From the NCBI GenBank assembly GCA_002307135.1, contig DBTQ01000012.1, positions 1 through 64,000 on the forward strand: a DNA stretch of 64,000 bases, in the 5' to 3' direction. The DNA is from Bacteroidetes bacterium UBA1312. GTDB taxonomy: Bacteria > Bacteroidota > Bacteroidia > Chitinophagales > Chitinophagaceae. The first letter of the stretch is position 1. Each line of letters opens with the position of its first letter. The notes under the pieces were generated by a model, which had not been told where the DNA came from, did not search any database, and was given only the letters and a program-made list of their open reading frames with translations. A program made the translations under genes and the position numbers. Positions 1-9,885 of the stretch are shown piece by piece.

Positions 1-759
1 CAAGGCCTCGATCAAGTCTATGGCAGCTATGCCAACCAACTGGAACAACAAAAAACGGCCATGCTCCAAGGTCTCAGTAAAGAATACAACCTAGATCCCC
101 AAGCGCTGACAGCAAGCAACGGAGATGTCAACAAACTAATAGCCGGTTTACCTAGTATAAAAGACACCGCAGGATTAATCAAATCCGCGACCAATCAATT
201 GGAGCATACAGCTGATACCACGAGTGCCGCCAAAGCCCTCAGTGAGAAAAAAGCCAAGCTCGACAAAAACCGCAAAGACATAGCAGAAAAATACGCCAAA
301 ATCCTCGCCTTAGAACAAAAAATAGAAAAGTACCGTGCTCTTTTAGCCAAATACAACAACCAGAACAGCCTGGATTCAGCGACCAACTACAGCAAACTCG
401 CTAAACTAGACCAGAAAGACCCCAGCTATAAAGACATGAGCAAAGCCGCAGCAGCCCTCCTACCTGAAGGTCAAGTCAAAGGCTTTGTAACCGGTCTCAC
501 CAACTTTGACCTGGGCATCATCAACAAATACGAATCGGACTACACCATGGCCGGTCAAACCCTCAAAGGCCTCAGCCTTGGCTATGACATCGGCATCGCC
601 AAAGTCGGCGTATCGGCCGGCAGTGCAGAATACGCCTCCCGCGATGGCAGTATCGACCGCTACAGCACCATGCTCCTTCGCTTAGTGGAAAATCCGGCGC
701 GACAGACCCCTCTATGCCGAAACAAATTGACCCCTTTTGCTATTGATTATCAATACTAA
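1..759 (+). pseudogene. 3' part of a coiled-coil protein gene, cut by window start and probably truncated at its 3' end
   Basis: The frame is open from base 1, so the true start lies upstream; 252 residues are visible. I do not recognise the family. The visible part has a long Lys/Glu/Ala-rich helical stretch (about residues 75-125, coiled coil likely), then a glycine-rich beta-looking segment (GYDIGIAKVGVSAGSAEY and on). The sequence up to about base 690 has C-rich, higher-GC codons unlike the AT-rich genes that follow. The last 20 codons look unlike the rest and lie inside a symmetric GACCCC/GGGGTC palindrome (700-795), ending at TAA 757-759. I infer that an insertion or rearrangement removed the original C-terminus, so the reading to 759 may not be the native end. 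Confidence 0.55.
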
Positions 760-796
760 AAGGGGTCAAACCAAATTGGAAGAAGGGGGTCAATAT
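700..796. repeat. Symmetric palindrome with paired GACCCC/GGGGTC boxes, IS-end-like
   Basis: All elements share one centre at base 748. A 12-bp perfect inverted repeat TTGACCCCTTTT is at 727-738 and 758-769. A second GACCCC at 705-710 mirrors GGGGTC at 786-791, each 24 bp from the inner box. The core 741-755 is itself TATTGA-TTA-TCAATA. Repeated GGGGTCA boxes are known from the ends of some IS21-family elements, so this could be two element ends abutted head to head or a small remnant. No transposase is present. It could also be a transcription terminator, but the outer paired boxes are not explained by that. Confidence 0.6.
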
Positions 797-1066
797 TACT
801 GGAATCTCCAGTAGGAATATCTGAGCTAAGAAATTCCGTAATTGGTTCGAATATTTCGTCCGGGGATTCCATTATTCTTGTTTACAGACTATTTTTAGAA
901 GTAATTTTTATTATTGAACCAATAAAATAAATATTTTTTCATTTCATTTTATTATAAAATAACATAATTAATAAATAGTTTATGTGATGTGTTTAAAGTC
1001 TGTAATTGTAATAATACTTTAAATTAATATTTTTTTATAAACTAAAAGATTTAATATTAATAATTC
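797..1066. other. AT-rich intergenic stretch without gene
   Basis: Very AT-rich spacer between the palindrome and the two-component promoter. It contains a short perfect palindrome ATTTTA-TTA-TAAAAT at 946-960, which might be a weak hairpin. No start codon with a credible reading frame and no RNA gene was recognised. Confidence 0.5.
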
Positions 1067-1098
1067 TTTGAACAGGGACTTGGTTAACCTTATCTTTG
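1067..1098 (+). promoter_or_regulatory. Bacteroidota promoter for the two-component operon
   Basis: TTTG at 1067-1070, 20 bp spacer, then TATCTTTG at 1091-1098: a full match to the -33 TTTG / -7 TAnnTTTG consensus. The ATG at 1109 is only 10 bp after the -7 element, so the leader would be a few bases at most. Confidence 0.75.
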
Positions 1099-1108
1099 CT
1101 AGGTTAGT

Positions 1109-3982
1109 ATGTTTTTAATACGTGCCCTATTTTTAATTATATTAGTTTCAAATTTACTTGGAAACTCTGCTACTGCGCAGCCTAAGCCAATTTTGTATAA
1201 TTGGAATATAACAAACAGTAGTTTGAGGAGTAATACTGTATATGCTATAGAAACGGATAGTCAAGGTTATCTATACTTTTCTACAGAGAAGGGCGTATAT
1301 CGTTATACAGGCGTAAATATGGAGCAAATACAATTGGGCTCATATACCAACGCCTGTTACCTTAATTTATTAAGAGATCGAAGTGGCGCTATATGGATGC
1401 TTCCATATAATAGCCCTCTTGTAAGGTATTTACCCAATAATCCATTATTTATAAATAACCCCAATAATAAAGCGCTCAACCCTGTTAAGCATCCCACTCT
1501 CTTGTATGGTTTTCAAAATGAAGGACATTCATTTAATTTTTTATCGTCATGGGGAGATGATTATAAATTGTATTCGCTTAAAGGGCTAGAACAGGAAAAT
1601 CGTACTATAAATTTTTACAGAAAGTTTATTGAAAAGAAATTGGGTAAAGGAGCAGAAGCGGATTCTATTACTCAAATAGTGCTGGATGAATTTAAAAAAC
1701 CTGACATTTATAAAAACATAATACGAATTCATCAACAGCGCTATTTATTTATTAGTCATTTAGTATATGATTTAGAAAGTGGTAAGGCAATATTACTCAC
1801 AGATATAAAAAAAATGGGTATTAAAGGCTTTGTGACTGCAGCCTTTGAAAAAGGAAATCGGCTTTGGTTGGCAGTAATGGGTGCAGATGGAGGATTGTAT
1901 CGATTTGAAAAAAAAGACAGGAATCGGCATTATAATCTTATTGGAAAAGAGTTTGACAAAGATAATGTTACTGGTGTTATTGAGGATAATTACAACAACT
2001 TATGGATAACAACTTTTAGTAAGGGTATTTTTCAGAAAAGTTATAAGGCACAATACGTATCGGTGTTAGAATTAAACGATAGTATCAATATTACACAACT
2101 TTCAGTATTGAAAGATAATAATCAAATTATAGCATCAGATATTAAGACTAATCTATGGCTAATAAATTGGAAAAATGGTTCTTTAAAACAATTGTACTCT
2201 GGTAATATTTTTACGTATGGAGTTGCACAGTTAATTCAAAGCCCATTGTCGCAGCATTATGAATATTACCCAATTAGCGGTAGTAGGATAGAATTTGATG
2301 AATTTGGGAAATTAATAGACAATAGTATTAGAGCTCCTTTGGGTTGGACAACCAAATACTCTTTAGTAAATTCAAAAGGAACATATCTCATAAGTAATGG
2401 CTCTGTCAGCTTTATTGACAATATTAATGGAAAATGGAAACAATATTCTTTACCTCAAAAGCCTTTGTCTGTTAGTAATATAGGAGATACTCTGATGTTA
2501 GTAAATACTGGTCATAGTCTTTATCGATTGTTACCTGATACAGCAGTGTTATATATGAATTGTAAGCTTGCAGAAGGGCAAAATATAGACTTTGTAGGTA
2601 ATGGCTATGATCAGTTGTTGTTGCTCATCTCGGATCGCCTTTACACACTTTCCATGCAGAATGAGCTTAAGGAATTATATACCATACCCGAAGACCAAAT
2701 CCTTACCACTGCATTGCCCTATAAAGATGGATATTTATGTGTGCTCATTAATGGATTACAGTTTATTAATAAAGATGGTACACTTATTGGGAGTTATTAT
2801 TTACCAGACAATATGCTCAAAAATAAAATTAGCAGCTATCAATTAGTGAAAGATTTATTTTTTGTAAGTGATGGGCATGCTATTTTTCAAATAGACTTGG
2901 AGCATATATTGAGCAGCTATCAACATCCTGAATGCAAAGCTGTTCTTTGTCGGCTTAATAATAAAGAAATTGCAAATGATTCAAATCTTATTATAGAATA
3001 TAAACCAAATCAATCTCTGATATTGGAGTATCATTTTTTTGAAACACAAAATAAATCTAATATTACTTACACACTAAGTAATGAGGATAATCAAATTTTG
3101 ATAAAGGAACAAATTAATGACAGAAGTATTAGTATTAATAATTTGTTGCCAGGTGCATATACGCTTGTCTTGTATGTACCTGGTAATGATGGTAAAATTT
3201 ATCCGTTTAAGCGATTTATAACAGTGTTACCACAATGGTATCAAAAACATAGTTGGCAATTACTAATTGTTATATTATTGTTTTCTTTATTGATTTGGGT
3301 AATATGGATATGCTGGTCTTACATTTACCAAAAAAGAATTGCGACAATGATTATCAAAGGACAATTATTGCATTTGGAGAGTAAGTCACGATTGAATCAA
3401 TTAAAGCCGCATTTTATATTCAATGCCCTCATCCCTTTGCAGCATCATATTCTGATGAAAAATGAAGACAAGGCGTTGACTTATTTGGATGATTTTTCTC
3501 AATTGATGAGAAAGATGTTGGAGATGTCGGCGCAGGATACGATTAGCTTAAAAAATGAAATTGACTTTTTAAATAAATACTTACTTATCCAACAAGCAGA
3601 ACAGTCTTATTCATTCCAATTTAGTATCACCACGCAATTGAGTGAATTGGAGATGTTCTCTATAAAAATCCCGAATCTATTGCTTCATCCATTAATTGAA
3701 AATGCAATTATGCATGGATTGAATAATAGTAAGAAAAAAGAAGGCTATATCAACATTCATATTTCAAAAAAAGACAATTATTTGACAATAAGTATAGCAA
3801 ATAATTCCAAAAAAATCCTAGAGCAATACATAGTAAAACTTATGAAGGGGCATGCACTCCATATTATTCAGGAAAGAATTGCATTAATGAACACAAAGAA
3901 AGATCCCAATGTTGGTTTATTTTTTGAGACTAATGAAACAAACTTTGTCGCAAAGGTTATACTTTTAATTGATGAAAATTAA
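1109..3982 (+). CDS. Sensor histidine kinase with periplasmic beta-propeller, LytS/His_kinase family
   Basis: 957 residues. A signal peptide (about 1-23) leads into a periplasmic sensor region of Reg_prop-like propeller repeats (for example NTVYAIETDSQGYLYFST and VIEDNYNNLWITTF), then a Y_Y_Y-type Ig-like domain near 625-705. One membrane helix lies at about 717-741. The cytoplasmic part carries the His_kinase (PF06580) H-box KPHFIFNAL near residue 766 and an ATP-binding N-box LIENAIMHG near 862. This is the hybrid-free type common in Bacteroidota, signalling to a LytTR regulator; that regulator starts 12 bp downstream and surely forms an operon with it. The signal sensed cannot be read from sequence; propeller sensors of this class often respond to polysaccharides, but here there is no adjacent polysaccharide locus. 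Confidence 0.9.
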   Translation: MFLIRALFLIILVSNLLGNSATAQPKPILYNWNITNSSLRSNTVYAIETDSQGYLYFSTEKGVYRYTGVNMEQIQLGSYTNACYLNLLRDRSGAIWMLPYNSPLVRYLPNNPLFINNPNNKALNPVKHPTLLYGFQNEGHSFNFLSSWGDDYKLYSLKGLEQENRTINFYRKFIEKKLGKGAEADSITQIVLDEFKKPDIYKNIIRIHQQRYLFISHLVYDLESGKAILLTDIKKMGIKGFVTAAFEKGNRLWLAVMGADGGLYRFEKKDRNRHYNLIGKEFDKDNVTGVIEDNYNNLWITTFSKGIFQKSYKAQYVSVLELNDSINITQLSVLKDNNQIIASDIKTNLWLINWKNGSLKQLYSGNIFTYGVAQLIQSPLSQHYEYYPISGSRIEFDEFGKLIDNSIRAPLGWTTKYSLVNSKGTYLISNGSVSFIDNINGKWKQYSLPQKPLSVSNIGDTLMLVNTGHSLYRLLPDTAVLYMNCKLAEGQNIDFVGNGYDQLLLLISDRLYTLSMQNELKELYTIPEDQILTTALPYKDGYLCVLINGLQFINKDGTLIGSYYLPDNMLKNKISSYQLVKDLFFVSDGHAIFQIDLEHILSSYQHPECKAVLCRLNNKEIANDSNLIIEYKPNQSLILEYHFFETQNKSNITYTLSNEDNQILIKEQINDRSISINNLLPGAYTLVLYVPGNDGKIYPFKRFITVLPQWYQKHSWQLLIVILLFSLLIWVIWICWSYIYQKRIATMIIKGQLLHLESKSRLNQLKPHFIFNALIPLQHHILMKNEDKALTYLDDFSQLMRKMLEMSAQDTISLKNEIDFLNKYLLIQQAEQSYSFQFSITTQLSELEMFSIKIPNLLLHPLIENAIMHGLNNSKKKEGYINIHISKKDNYLTISIANNSKKILEQYIVKLMKGHALHIIQERIALMNTKKDPNVGLFFETNETNFVAKVILLIDEN

Positions 3983-3994
3983 AAATTAAACATT

Positions 3995-4768
3995 ATGAAA
4001 CGTTGTCTTATTGTTGAAGATATAGAAATGGCAGCACAAAGCCTTAAACTATTGATAGAAAAAACGGCTCCTAGTGAATTTGAGATATTCTGGGGACAAG
4101 ATGCTGATGAAGCCATTGAAATAATTCAAAATCTAAAACCCGATTTAATATTTATGGATATTCAACTTGGAGGTGCAAATGGATTTGATATTTTGGATAA
4201 GATGAAGGGTTATTATAAACACGTAATATTTACTACAGCCTACTCAGAATATGCTATTAAAGCGTTCAAATATCATACAATTCATTATCTAACCAAGCCC
4301 ATTAACAGGAACGATTTAGCAGAGGCCATCGAACGTTTCAAAAATAGAACTGAAGAAGATCTTGGTGGATCATCTACTATCAGCAGCTCTCTTATTGACG
4401 GATTGAAACTGTTGACATCTCAAGTGGTAAAACCTAATAGCAGCAGCGATAAGATTTATGTACTTGAGGATGGTGCATTTATAAGTATTGATGTGAATGA
4501 TATTTACTATCTTGAAGCACAGCGTAGTTATTGTGATATCTGTTGCTACGATAAGAAATATAACAATACTAAAACGCTAGGGCATTTTCAAACACAACTT
4601 TCAGAGTATACTCAATTCAAAAGAATACATAAATCCTTTGTTGTTAATTGCAACTATATAAAAAGTATAAAGAAGGGGTTAAACAGTACTATTGAATTGA
4701 GTAATGGTGTTGTATTACCTATATCAGGCAGTGAAAAAGACGATTTGTATGCTTATCTAGGTATTTAA
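3995..4768 (+). CDS. LytTR family response regulator
   Basis: 257 residues. N-terminal receiver domain with acidic pocket Glu8/Asp9, phosphoacceptor Asp55 (LIFMD), Thr81 and Lys101 (LTKP). A linker of about 30 residues follows, then a LytTR DNA-binding domain from about 152 (IYVLEDGAFISIDVNDIYYLEA ... FVVNCNYI ... LPISGSEKD). It receives phosphate from the sensor encoded just upstream and should bind direct-repeat DNA sites. Target genes are unknown. Its stop is 14 bp from the stop of the convergent TPR gene, with no hairpin terminator in between. Confidence 0.93.
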   Translation: MKRCLIVEDIEMAAQSLKLLIEKTAPSEFEIFWGQDADEAIEIIQNLKPDLIFMDIQLGGANGFDILDKMKGYYKHVIFTTAYSEYAIKAFKYHTIHYLTKPINRNDLAEAIERFKNRTEEDLGGSSTISSSLIDGLKLLTSQVVKPNSSSDKIYVLEDGAFISIDVNDIYYLEAQRSYCDICCYDKKYNNTKTLGHFQTQLSEYTQFKRIHKSFVVNCNYIKSIKKGLNSTIELSNGVVLPISGSEKDDLYAYLGI

Positions 4769-4782
4769 GTTAGTGTCTTTTT

Positions 4783-6603
4783 CTATTGTTGCTCAAGCTC
4801 TTTCAGAAAAATTCGAGCCGTCTGTATATATGTACTACCCGGATAATCGATAATTAATTGTTCGTAATATTTTTTAGCCTCATCAGGCTTTTTGAGCGAT
4901 TGTTTATAAATTTCCGCCATTCTGAATAGCGCATCATCTGCCAACACGTCTTTCCCATATTGCTCCACTATTTGTTTTAAATAATTGATTGCTTTATCAT
5001 AGTCGCGGTGTTTATTGGCTATTTTTGCGCGCAGTAATAGTATGTCATCGCTCAATGGATGCTTAGGGAAAGCTATTGCTATACTATCCAACAAATGTTC
5101 TGCTTCTTGGTCTTTGTTTTGAAACAATAATAAATCTGCATACGCAAAGCGTTTTAAAGGTATCAGATTACTATCGGGAGGTACATTCTCTGTTATTAAT
5201 ACAGATAGAAAAAGAGCATCATTTGCTATGAGCTCTGATGTAGAGGCCTTTAGTACAGAAAGCTGTCCTTGTGCCATTTCAAAATCTCCTTGATAATAGG
5301 ATAATTTGGCATTTCTAAATCGTGCTTCTTCTCCAAGCACATCCTCACGGAATGTTTTATCCACTTGGCTGTAAAGTAAAGCTGCGTCCCAAATATTTCC
5401 AGTAATTATATAGTAATCACCCAGCTGTAATTTACAATTCCCGGCAAAAAATTTATTCGTTCCCTGGTTGTTAATCGCACTTTTTAGTAATTCTATTGCA
5501 TGATCAATATTATTGGCGTATTGGGCTTCAAGCAATGCATAATCATTAACTATGGGTGTGCCGATGCTGTGAGGGTATGTTGCAAAATAATCTGCATAAT
5601 CTTTTTGAAGCGTACTTACATCTGATTGGGTAAAAGATGGGTTTGTAACAATCTGTTGTAACTTAGTTTTGAGTAATACCTCACGTGCCTGAGTATAACG
5701 AGGGTTGGTATTGCCATATCCAATAACAGTGTTGTAGGCTTTGATGGCTATTTCATATTGCTCTTTTTTAAGTGCGGAATTAGCAAAATCCATCAACAAT
5801 CTGCCTTTGTCTGTATTACGTTTCTCGAGTGCTTGCACCTGCGTAAGAGCTTGATCCCAGTTGTCCTGCAAAGAGAATATCCAGACTAACAGATAGGTAT
5901 AATAAAAATTATCGGGTTGTAGATTGACTAATTTAATAATAGCTTTTTGAGCCAGTTTTATTTTTTCAGAATCTTTACCTACCAGTTCCAGTAATGTCGT
6001 TTCGACACTTTCTTCACCGCGCATCATAGGCATACCCTGATTGGAACTAATAATAGTACTAATAGCTTTTTCTGTTTGTCCTGCGAGGTTATATAGTCGC
6101 GATAGAGGTGCACTATACAATGATGGGTTTTGTGTTATTTCAATCGCTCGTTCATATACTTTTATAGCATAGTCCTCATTTCCCGAATTGCTTAGTGCAT
6201 TCCCCATTTGTTGGGTCAGGTTATCATCGCCATTTACATATTTAAGTGCATGCTCAAACAGCTCATTGGCTTTTTTACTTTTATTGTCGGCCTTATATAC
6301 ATTGCCTAAATCTATAAGATACATTGGATTGTTGCTGTATCTTTTTTGCTGATCTTTTGCTAGATCTTCTGCTCGCTTGTAATCTTTCAGCTGTATCAAA
6401 ACAAACAGATAGTCGTTGTAAACATCCACATTATCTATGTTTTCATTGCGCAAGTCTTTATATAAATTCGCAGCTTTTGTATAATCTTTGTTTTCCAGAT
6501 AACTGTGTGCTTGAATCTGTTTGTCATTTTGAGCAAACAAAATGAAAGGCACGCATGATAGCATTATTGTAATAAGTATAAAAATATTTTTGGAGGCCTT
6601 CAT
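4783..6603 (-). CDS. Exported tetratricopeptide repeat protein
   Basis: 606 residues with a signal peptide (about 1-25, ending LFAQ). Multiple TPR motifs run through the protein: a first block at about 35-170 (DYTKAANLYKDL, YKRAEDLAKDQ, KKANELFEHAL, YAIKVYERAIE) and a C-terminal block at about 500-600 (YDKAINYLKQIVEQYGKDVLADDALFRMA style). The C-terminal block resembles the outer-membrane lipoprotein/BamD-like TPR arrangement, but no lipobox is present. It likely acts as a periplasmic scaffold. It lies 39 bp downstream of the OmpA-like lipoprotein gene on the same strand and may be co-transcribed, suggesting an envelope role. No enzymatic domain is visible. Confidence 0.8.
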   Translation of the reverse strand: MKASKNIFILITIMLSCVPFILFAQNDKQIQAHSYLENKDYTKAANLYKDLRNENIDNVDVYNDYLFVLIQLKDYKRAEDLAKDQQKRYSNNPMYLIDLGNVYKADNKSKKANELFEHALKYVNGDDNLTQQMGNALSNSGNEDYAIKVYERAIEITQNPSLYSAPLSRLYNLAGQTEKAISTIISSNQGMPMMRGEESVETTLLELVGKDSEKIKLAQKAIIKLVNLQPDNFYYTYLLVWIFSLQDNWDQALTQVQALEKRNTDKGRLLMDFANSALKKEQYEIAIKAYNTVIGYGNTNPRYTQAREVLLKTKLQQIVTNPSFTQSDVSTLQKDYADYFATYPHSIGTPIVNDYALLEAQYANNIDHAIELLKSAINNQGTNKFFAGNCKLQLGDYYIITGNIWDAALLYSQVDKTFREDVLGEEARFRNAKLSYYQGDFEMAQGQLSVLKASTSELIANDALFLSVLITENVPPDSNLIPLKRFAYADLLLFQNKDQEAEHLLDSIAIAFPKHPLSDDILLLRAKIANKHRDYDKAINYLKQIVEQYGKDVLADDALFRMAEIYKQSLKKPDEAKKYYEQLIIDYPGSTYIQTARIFLKELEQQ

Positions 6604-6642
6604 TCGTTGGTTGCAACAATTTTTCGGTGGAGTAGGTTATAA

Positions 6643-7461
6643 TTATTTCGTGCTACTTGTTGATTGCGATTCTACAAGTTGCATTATTTTGTCCAATTTA
6701 GGTTCTAAAATTATTTCTGTGCGCCTGTTTTTAGCACGACCAGTTTCAGTACTATTGTCCGCAATGGGGAAAAACTGACTCCGGCCACTGGTAATAATAC
6801 GAGTGGGGTTTACCTCATAGTTTTTAATAAGAATACGTGCAATGGCAGTACTACGTGCTACACTCAAAGCCCAATTATCTATGTATTTTTTGGCTATGGC
6901 TATTGAATCGGTATGCCCTTCTATATTTATATTTATGTCTGTATTTTGATTGAGTACCTTTGCTAAAGTTGCTAAAGCTTCGGTACCTGCTTTATTAACT
7001 TCTGCACTGGCAGAAGGAAATAACAATTGCTCCGACATACTTACATATACTTTGCCATTTTTTAAGGATACCGTCAACTGGTCTGAATTAAAGTTGATTA
7101 ATGCGTCAGCTATAGTTTTACGCAAACCCTCTGTTTGTTGTTTTTGTTGTTCAATTAGTCGTTGTAATTCTTGTAGTCTTGCTTGTTGACTGGCAATGGT
7201 TTCATTGCTTGAGGTAAGATTTTGTTTTGTTTGACTCAGTTCTTCTCGGCTTTTGTTGAGTCTGCTTGCTGTCATCAGATTTTCTTCTTCTATTTTACTC
7301 ACCGTTCCTTTTAGTCCTAATATTTCATTATAGAAATTGACACTATCTTGGTGTAGCCGAGCAACTCGATTTTGTGCTGCAAGATATTTTTTTTGGGGTA
7401 CACAAGCATTGAGCGAAATGACAATTAGCAATAATAAAATGGTATATGGAGCTTGTTTCAT
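6643..7461 (-). CDS. OmpA family peptidoglycan-binding lipoprotein
   Basis: 272 residues from the ATG at 7461. A longer in-frame start at 7488 is possible, but starting at 7461 gives a clean lipoprotein signal MKQAPYTILLLLIVISLNAC, with the lipid-attached Cys at position 20. A coiled coil covers about residues 40-125 (heptads rich in Lys, Glu, Gln). The C-terminal OmpA/MotB domain (about 150-260) contains NIEGHTDS and the NWALSVARSTAIARIL helix, the family's peptidoglycan-contact region with its Asp and Arg. It is probably anchored to the outer membrane and binds the cell wall noncovalently. Upstream of the TPR gene on the same strand. Confidence 0.87.
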   Translation of the reverse strand: MKQAPYTILLLLIVISLNACVPQKKYLAAQNRVARLHQDSVNFYNEILGLKGTVSKIEEENLMTASRLNKSREELSQTKQNLTSSNETIASQQARLQELQRLIEQQKQQTEGLRKTIADALINFNSDQLTVSLKNGKVYVSMSEQLLFPSASAEVNKAGTEALATLAKVLNQNTDININIEGHTDSIAIAKKYIDNWALSVARSTAIARILIKNYEVNPTRIITSGRSQFFPIADNSTETGRAKNRRTEIILEPKLDKIMQLVESQSTSSTK

Positions 7462-7741
7462 CAAGATTATTTTATGTAAATGAAACATGAAGGTACTAAA
7501 CTATAAATTTTGCGGTATTATTGTTACAGGAAAAATAACAAGTCTATTTATCAGAACAAATTGTTGCTGAAAAATAGGTGGATGCCATTTTATAATTCCG
7601 AGCTTAAAAAGCTTTGACCTATTTGACATAGTATTCAAAAAACCATATCACTAAGGTGCAGGAATCGAGAGCTGGTTTTGCCAAAAAATGAAATTAGAAC
7701 GGAATAAATTATTTAGTGCTTTTTGCGGTAGGTTAATTATT
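7462..7741. other. Spacer between feoB 3' end and OmpA-like gene
   Basis: About 280 bp without a credible gene. It should hold the feoB 3' end region and the promoter of the lipoprotein gene, but I saw no strong hairpin terminator and no clean TAnnTTTG element on the minus strand. Confidence 0.4.
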
Positions 7742-9862
7742 TTATATCAAGGCATGATAAGCAATAAAAGCAAATAGGTAAGCGATAGAAGACATATAGA
7801 CAAACTGTATCAGTGGATATTTCCAACTACGTGTTTCTCTTTTTACTATAGCTAAAGTGCTCATACATTGCATTGCAAATACATAAAATATCAGTAAGGA
7901 AACGCCCGTTGCCAAGTTATAGGTTGGTGTTCCATCAGCGCGTCGTGCAGCACGCATTTTGTCGCGTAATGATGCGTCGGTATTCGTGCTTTCTCCAACA
8001 CTATAAAGTGTGGCCATTGTGCCGACAAAGACTTCGCGCGCGGCAAAAGATGTAATCAGTGCAATGCCAATTTTCCAATCGTAGCCCAATGGATGGATTA
8101 CTGGCTCTATAGCGTGCCCCATAATGCCGGCAAAAGAATGTTCTAATTTTTCCGTTGCATAAGCTCTGTTTAATTCCACTTCTTGTGTAGGTTGCAACTG
8201 ATGCAGTACGGTATATTTTTCTTGTAATGCTTTCATCTGTTTTGGAGGTCCAAAAGAAGATAGTACCCATAAGATCATTGATATAACCAATATTACTTTA
8301 CCGGCATCACTCACAAATATTTTTGCCTTTTCTACCATTGTTATGCCCACATTTTTCCAGCGTGGGGCACGGTAAACAGGTAACTCCATTAAGAAAAAAG
8401 TCTTCTCTTTTACCTTAATAACTAGATCCATTACCTTGGCTACTATAAGTGCCATAACAAAGCCAAGTAGGTAAAGCCCCATGAGTACCAGACCCTGAAG
8501 ATTAAATATACCCAAGAAAGATTTATCGGGAATGACTAAACCAATTAATATAGTATAAACAGGTAACCGCGCAGAACAGCTCATTAATGGGGTTACCATA
8601 ATTGTTATTAATCTTTCTTTCCGATTTTGAATTGTTCGTGTAGCCATAATTGCAGGCACTGCACAGGCCATGCCACTAATGAGTGGCATTACCGAGCGAC
8701 CATTGAGTCCTACACTACGCATCAATCGGTCACTTAGAAAACTAATCCTCGCCATGTAACCCGTGTCCTCTAATATGGTAATCAGCCCAAACAAAATCAT
8801 TATTTGTGGAATGAAAACTGCAATACCACTCATGCCTGCTAACAGACCATTGATTAATAAATCAGTGACTAAACCGGCAGGTAAAATAGCCGTTAATTGT
8901 GTGCTCAAAAAGCTAAACCCTTTTTCTACCCAACTCATTGGATAAGCAGAGAGAGAAAAAATGCTCTGGAATAAAAGAAATAATACGGCTAACAAAATAA
9001 GATTTCCCCAAACCGGATGCAACAATGTTTTATCAAACCTTTCGCTGCGCAATGATTTTTTCATTGGGCTTTCTTCTATTACGCAACGTTGCAAAATCTC
9101 GCCGATGCGCCTATAGCGTTGCAGTATTTCTTCGCCTTGTATTTTCGATTTTGCAAAGCCATTTTCACCAAGTATGGCGGAAATCTGTATCCGCTGTGCT
9201 GCATTGATAAATGGAAGTTCTGTATAGTTGCAGCAGATATGTAGTGCGGCGTATTCACTTTCGGCTTCGGCAATATTTTTTATATCGGTAATCCAACTCC
9301 CACACAATTTTTTTACATCAATAAAACTGGGGTTATCAGCTTTATTTTTTTGTTGTTCAACGGCTTCAATACTTTTTTTAAGATCGTCAATACCACTATT
9401 TTTTCTTGGGTTGATGGCAATAATAGGTACACCAAATTGTCTTTCGAGCGCAGCAATATCTATTTGTATCCCTTTCCTTTTTGCAATATCCAACATACTT
9501 AGCGCAATGATAACGGGTATATTTAAATCCATTATCTGTGTACAGAGCAGTAAGTTTCGTTTTAGGTTTGAAGCATCTGCTATTACAACGGCTAAATTTG
9601 GTTTGTCAAGGCTCTTTCTATTTAATAGTACTTCATAAGCAACTTGCTCGTCGGCGCTTTTGGGATAAAGGCTATATGTACCTGGCAGATCTATAATGTT
9701 GACTAACTTACCGTTACGTAAGCGACAGCTACCTGTTTTTTTATCGACGGTAACACCCGGAAAATTACCTACTTTTTGATTTAAGCCGGTAAGAGCGTTA
9801 AATAGAGAGCTTTTCCCACTATTGGGGTTACCTACGAGTGCTATGGAAAATGTCGATTGCAT
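7742..9862 (-). CDS. feoB: Ferrous iron transport protein B
   Basis: 706 residues from ATG 9862. Inner-membrane Fe(II) transporter with a cytosolic N-terminal G domain and a membrane domain with Gate motifs. G1 is GNPNSGKSS (residues 11-19), G2 lies in GVTVDKK and G3 is DLPGTYSL. The G4 position reads SMLD instead of the usual NxxD, and G5 reads INPRKNSG, both degenerate. The membrane part includes the Cys-containing gate segments GMACAVPAIMATR and PLMSCSARLPVYTILI. An in-frame TTG at 9880 gives a longer frame, but that TTG is part of the promoter element TACCTTTG (9885-9878), so the ATG is the start. No feoA or feoC is adjacent, and no FeoA domain is fused. Confidence 0.95.
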   Translation of the reverse strand: MQSTFSIALVGNPNSGKSSLFNALTGLNQKVGNFPGVTVDKKTGSCRLRNGKLVNIIDLPGTYSLYPKSADEQVAYEVLLNRKSLDKPNLAVVIADASNLKRNLLLCTQIMDLNIPVIIALSMLDIAKRKGIQIDIAALERQFGVPIIAINPRKNSGIDDLKKSIEAVEQQKNKADNPSFIDVKKLCGSWITDIKNIAEAESEYAALHICCNYTELPFINAAQRIQISAILGENGFAKSKIQGEEILQRYRRIGEILQRCVIEESPMKKSLRSERFDKTLLHPVWGNLILLAVLFLLFQSIFSLSAYPMSWVEKGFSFLSTQLTAILPAGLVTDLLINGLLAGMSGIAVFIPQIMILFGLITILEDTGYMARISFLSDRLMRSVGLNGRSVMPLISGMACAVPAIMATRTIQNRKERLITIMVTPLMSCSARLPVYTILIGLVIPDKSFLGIFNLQGLVLMGLYLLGFVMALIVAKVMDLVIKVKEKTFFLMELPVYRAPRWKNVGITMVEKAKIFVSDAGKVILVISMILWVLSSFGPPKQMKALQEKYTVLHQLQPTQEVELNRAYATEKLEHSFAGIMGHAIEPVIHPLGYDWKIGIALITSFAAREVFVGTMATLYSVGESTNTDASLRDKMRAARRADGTPTYNLATGVSLLIFYVFAMQCMSTLAIVKRETRSWKYPLIQFVYMSSIAYLFAFIAYHALI

Positions 9863-9877
9863 GTACGAATTCGTGGG

Positions 9878-9885
9878 CAAAGGTA
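9878..9885 (-). promoter_or_regulatory. -7 promoter element of feoB
   Basis: TACCTTTG on the minus strand, 15 bp before the chosen ATG at 9862. A -33 TTG at the right distance is not evident. The element contains the TTG that would otherwise be called as the start. Confidence 0.6.

Noticed and set aside
9228..9638. 136-codon plus-strand frame
   Set aside because: Antisense to the conserved G domain of feoB; no recognisable protein pattern.
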